64,000 nt of DNA from Ruminiclostridium papyrosolvens DSM 2782. GTDB lineage: Bacteria; Bacillota; Clostridia; Acetivibrionales; DSM-1351. The DNA is taken from NCBI RefSeq assembly GCF_029318685.1, contig NZ_CP119677.1:186001-250000 (forward strand), read 5' to 3'. Shown here one piece after another: positions 61,471 through 64,000 of the stretch; position 1 is the first letter of the stretch, and every line of letters begins with the position of its first letter. A program made the translations under genes and the position numbers. The notes under the pieces were generated by a model that was not told the DNA's origin, did not search any database, and saw nothing but the letters and a program-made list of their open reading frames with translations.

Positions 61471-62571
61471 TTATGCCATATTGAAGAAGTAATCGTCTAT
61501 TTTAAGCTTTAAATCATGGTTGATTTTATCGATTATGTCATAATCAATTGCATCTATGTATATATTTTCAAGGTCGTCGTTAAGATCTTTAGCTTTGGAA
61601 AGGTAATGCGTACCTTCACGGATTATCCCTTTATATCTGGAGGTTATATCCTCAAGCTGTGTCTTAAACTCCTCATCTGTACCGGGTTTAATTGCATAGG
61701 AGTATATATCAATAACTCTATCTGTATACTTAGAAGGAAAATACTCATGAGGTGAGGTGCTGTCAAATACAGCGGTGGATAATTCTCTGATAATAACCAT
61801 GTCAAGGCTGTCGGGATCAAAGCCACAGTGATATATCTCTACATCAAAACCTCTGTCTTTTGCCGACTGTGCAATTCTTTTCAGCATGGTTGATTTTCCC
61901 GAACCGGGTCTGCCCTTAATGAAATACCTGTTTGATATATGAGCGGTAAGGTCCATAACAAAATCCACAGACCCCTTAGGAGTAGCACCTCCAAAGAATC
62001 TGTTCTTAACACCGGCCTGTTTATCCTGATAATTACTGCCCACTATAGTATTGATGGTCTCTTGGGTAATTTCATTCATTTTATTAAAATCAATATTCGC
62101 AATGTATATCTTTTCCCACTCATCGTGAACAGTTAAGGCCTGTGAGAAGAGCTTATAGGCACTTTCATAACACAAAGCAATTTGTTTGTTAATTTTAAGA
62201 ATATCATCTTTTAGGGGAATTAGCTTTTTGCTGTCCCAGGCAGTTCCAAGGTTTATGTACTCTTCAATGGCTCCCGGGGCTCTGGGTTCTACCACGTGAG
62301 GAAAGGTTCCGTCTACAACGCCTATCCCCAAAGTAGGGAGAATAATACCATCCACAGAGCTATTGTCACAGGGGGAATGAATGTACTCTACGTCAAAACC
62401 TCTGTTGTACCATTCCTTGCCGAGCCTTTTCATAAGGGTAGATTTTCCGGTAGCGGGGCCTCCTTTTAGAATAAAAAGTCTGTCCAGATAATTAATATTG
62501 TCGTCCAAGTAATTTACAAATCCCTTCGATGAGTTTGCGCAGGCATAATAGTTAATAATTTTTGCACACAA
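61471..62571 (-). CDS. Tandem P-loop ATPase, PRK06851-like
   Basis: I favour TTG 62571, eight bases after AAAGGTGG; GTG 62583 overlaps the ribosome site. The 366-aa protein is an internal duplication. Each half has Walker A (GGPATGKSTLMKRLG and GRPGSGKSTMLKRIA) followed by a similar RGFDVE strand and a conserved His (YIHSPCD and IYHCGFD), then a Pro-His pair (GTFPHVVEP and TSPHEYFP). Family members are conserved in spore-forming Firmicutes with no established function. Confidence 0.85.
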   Translation of the reverse strand: MCAKIINYYACANSSKGFVNYLDDNINYLDRLFILKGGPATGKSTLMKRLGKEWYNRGFDVEYIHSPCDNSSVDGIILPTLGIGVVDGTFPHVVEPRAPGAIEEYINLGTAWDSKKLIPLKDDILKINKQIALCYESAYKLFSQALTVHDEWEKIYIANIDFNKMNEITQETINTIVGSNYQDKQAGVKNRFFGGATPKGSVDFVMDLTAHISNRYFIKGRPGSGKSTMLKRIAQSAKDRGFDVEIYHCGFDPDSLDMVIIRELSTAVFDSTSPHEYFPSKYTDRVIDIYSYAIKPGTDEEFKTQLEDITSRYKGIIREGTHYLSKAKDLNDDLENIYIDAIDYDIIDKINHDLKLKIDDYFFNMA

Positions 62572-62897
62572 AAAACACTCCACCTTTCAATAACTTGGAT
62601 ATTATATTTTAGAATATGCAAATACTAGTAATATTGCTAAACCTACCAACTAAAAATAACCACTTTAGCCAGGTGTGTCATGAAATATGTATAGCTAAAA
62701 CACTTCGTTTTTATAACTAAGAAATTACATTGTATGTAAATATAAACATGTAAAAATTAGCTGTATGCCTTGAATTTACTTATAATAAAAGTAAAAAGTA
62801 AATAATTATACTTTTGTATGAATATATATACATGAAATATTAAAATTTAAAAGTTGCATATTTTCATTAAAAAATAAAAATGTGACAAAAACATGTG

Positions 62898-62926
62898 TTG
62901 AAATTTATACAACTGTATGTTAAGAT
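62898..62926 (+). promoter_or_regulatory. Candidate sigma-A promoter of pckG
   Basis: TTGAAA and TAAGAT are 17 bp apart and would give a leader of about 115 nt. The rest of 62572-63046 is very AT-rich and shows nothing else I recognise. Confidence 0.55.
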
Positions 62927-63046
62927 GGTTAGTGAAAAAATTATCAAATAATTCGCTTAACTGAAATACTGAATAGTACCGTGTTAATCACAAATACTAC
63001 TCATTGATAGCAGTATATTTTTTTATAAATTGAAGGGAGAATTATA

Positions 63047-64000
63047 ATGACTACAAACAAGAAATTAGAAGCTTGGGTTAAAGAAATTGCCGACATGTGT
63101 CAACCAGACCAGATTTACTGGTGTGATGGTTCTCAGGAAGAAAACGATCGTCTTTTAAAAGAGATGGTGGATTCCGGATTGGCTAAACCTTTAAATCCTG
63201 AAAAGCGTCCTGGATGCTACTCTTTCAACAGTGATCCTTCTGACGTTGCCCGTGTTGAGAACAGAACATATATTGCTTCAAAGTCAAAAGAAGAAGCAGG
63301 ACCAACTAACAACTGGATTAATCCTGATGAATTGAAAGAAACTATGAAAGGTCTCTACAAAGGTTGTATGAAGGGAAGAACAATGTATGTAATTCCTTTC
63401 TCAATGGGACCTATAGGTTCAACAATATCAAAAATCGGTGTTGAAATCACTGATAGTGCATATGTTGTTGTTAACATGAGAATCATGACTCGTATCGGAA
63501 CAAAGGTATTGGAAACACTCGGTGACGGAGAATTCGTACCTTGCTTGCATTCAGTAGGAGCTCCTCTTGCAGAAGGCGAAAAAGATACTAAATGGCCTTG
63601 CGCACCAATCGAATCAAAATATATCAGCCATTTCCCAGAAGAAAAGACTATATGGTCATACGGTTCAGGTTACGGCGGAAATGCTTTACTTGGAAAGAAG
63701 TGTTTTGCTCTTCGTATAGCATCTGTTATAGCTCGTGAAGAAGGCTGGTTGGCTGAGCATATGCTTATCCTCAAGCTCACTGATCCTAAGGGTACTGTTA
63801 AATATATCTGCGGTGCTTTCCCAAGTGCTTGCGGTAAGACTAATCTGGCTATGCTTGTTCCAACAATTCCAGGATGGAAAGTTGAAACAATCGGTGACGA
63901 TATAGCTTGGATGAAGTTCGGAAAAGATGGCAGATTGTATGCTATCAACCCTGAAGCAGGTTTCTTCGGAGTTGCTCCTGGTACATCAATGGATTCAAAT
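63047..64000 (+). CDS. pckG: Phosphoenolpyruvate carboxykinase (GTP), 3' end outside window
   Basis: The first 318 codons are present and the frame runs off the right edge. GAAGGGAG precedes the ATG. The substrate region ([20 protein letters not shown]) and the GTP-type P-loop ([14 protein letters not shown]) identify the GTP-dependent class, distinct from ATP-type PckA. It interconverts oxaloacetate and PEP. In cellulolytic clostridia lacking pyruvate kinase activity it often runs toward oxaloacetate in the malate shunt; that role here is inferred. Codon use looks biased as in highly expressed genes. Confidence 0.95.
   Translation, partial: MTTNKKLEAWVKEIADMCQPDQIYWCDGSQEENDRLLKEMVDSGLAKPLNPEKRPGCYSFNSDPSDVARVENRTYIASKSKEEAGPTNNWINPDELKETMKGLYKGCMKGRTMYVIPFSMGPIGSTISKIGVEITDSAYVVVNMRIMTRIGTKVLETLGDGEFVPCLHSVGAPLAEGEKDTKWPCAPIESKYISHFPEEKTIWSYGSGYGGNALLGKKCFALRIASVIAREEGWLAEHMLILKLTDPKGTVKYICGAFPSACGKTNLAMLVPTIPGWKVETIGDDIAWMKFGKDGRLYAINPEAGFFGVAPGTSMDSN

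Noticed and set aside
62572-63046. Short hidden gene in the 475-bp gap before pckG
   Set aside because: The region is very AT-rich and I saw no frame with a ribosome site and plausible length.
1-64000. CRISPR array or insertion sequence
   Set aside because: No regularly spaced direct repeats and no transposase motifs were seen; the only recombinase is the truncated integrase at 40030-40326.

Overview
The window is 64 kb of an AT-rich Firmicutes chromosome. I infer a mesophilic, anaerobic, plant-polysaccharide-using Clostridia member, with a Ruminiclostridium/Clostridium cellulolyticum-like gene set. The signs are AGGAGG ribosome sites, many TTG/GTG starts, GTP-type PEP carboxykinase, and intracellular GH27, GH3 and CE7 enzymes beside a YesM/YesN-controlled oligosaccharide importer. 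The species call is inference. I see no rRNA genes, CRISPR array or intact insertion sequence.

Layout. 1-12 kb is a mostly co-directional housekeeping block: a 3D-domain cell-wall protein (cut by the left edge), rsmA, an acidic hypothetical protein, bacteriohemerythrin, zapA, an alkaline-phosphatase-fold metalloenzyme, a U32 peptidase/hydroxylase, dut, hflX, a Nudix protein, yigZ and yebC. 12-19.5 kb has a DUF4846 lipoprotein, two AraC-GyrI regulators flanking a DUF1905-nitroreductase fusion, an AraC regulator divergent from a GH27 alpha-galactosidase, and a frameshifted small membrane gene. 19.5-25.3 kb is a minus-strand RiPP operon: ABC exporter, compact S8 peptidase, double-domain radical SAM maturase, a 96-aa helper and two Cys-every-fourth-residue precursors. 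26-35.3 kb is accessory: secreted proteins of unknown function, a chemoreceptor, a PadR-controlled FAD oxidoreductase, a frameshifted secreted gene, a matrixin protease and a lipoprotein.

35.6-40.5 kb is a small integrated element in tRNA-Ser(GGA). It is bounded by a 59-bp copy of the tRNA 3' half and carries a nuclease-methylase fusion, its specificity subunit, a membrane protein and the amputated C-terminal half of a tyrosine recombinase. After it come an HD-GYP protein, an ABC exporter and a CmpB-like membrane protein. 45.4-54.4 kb is a sugar-uptake unit: sensor kinase and AraC-type response regulator divergent from a binding lipoprotein, two permeases and a GH3 glycosidase. 54.5-64 kb holds an SDR dehydrogenase, a LoaP-like NusG paralogue followed by an unusual MetRS-like protein without KMSKS, a 36-aa peptide gene, a purine permease, a CE7 esterase, a tandem P-loop ATPase and the start of pckG (cut by the right edge).

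How the parts work together. In the RiPP operon I infer that the radical SAM enzyme cross-links the Cys-repeat cores, the S8 peptidase removes the leader, and the ABC protein exports the product. In the sugar unit, the kinase and regulator sense extracellular sugar and induce the importer, and the GH3 enzyme hydrolyses imported oligosaccharides in the cytoplasm. Most attention should go to the RiPP operon with its three identical palindromes, to the JAMM-like N-terminus and apparent ATT start of HflX, and to the LoaP/MetRS-like pair.
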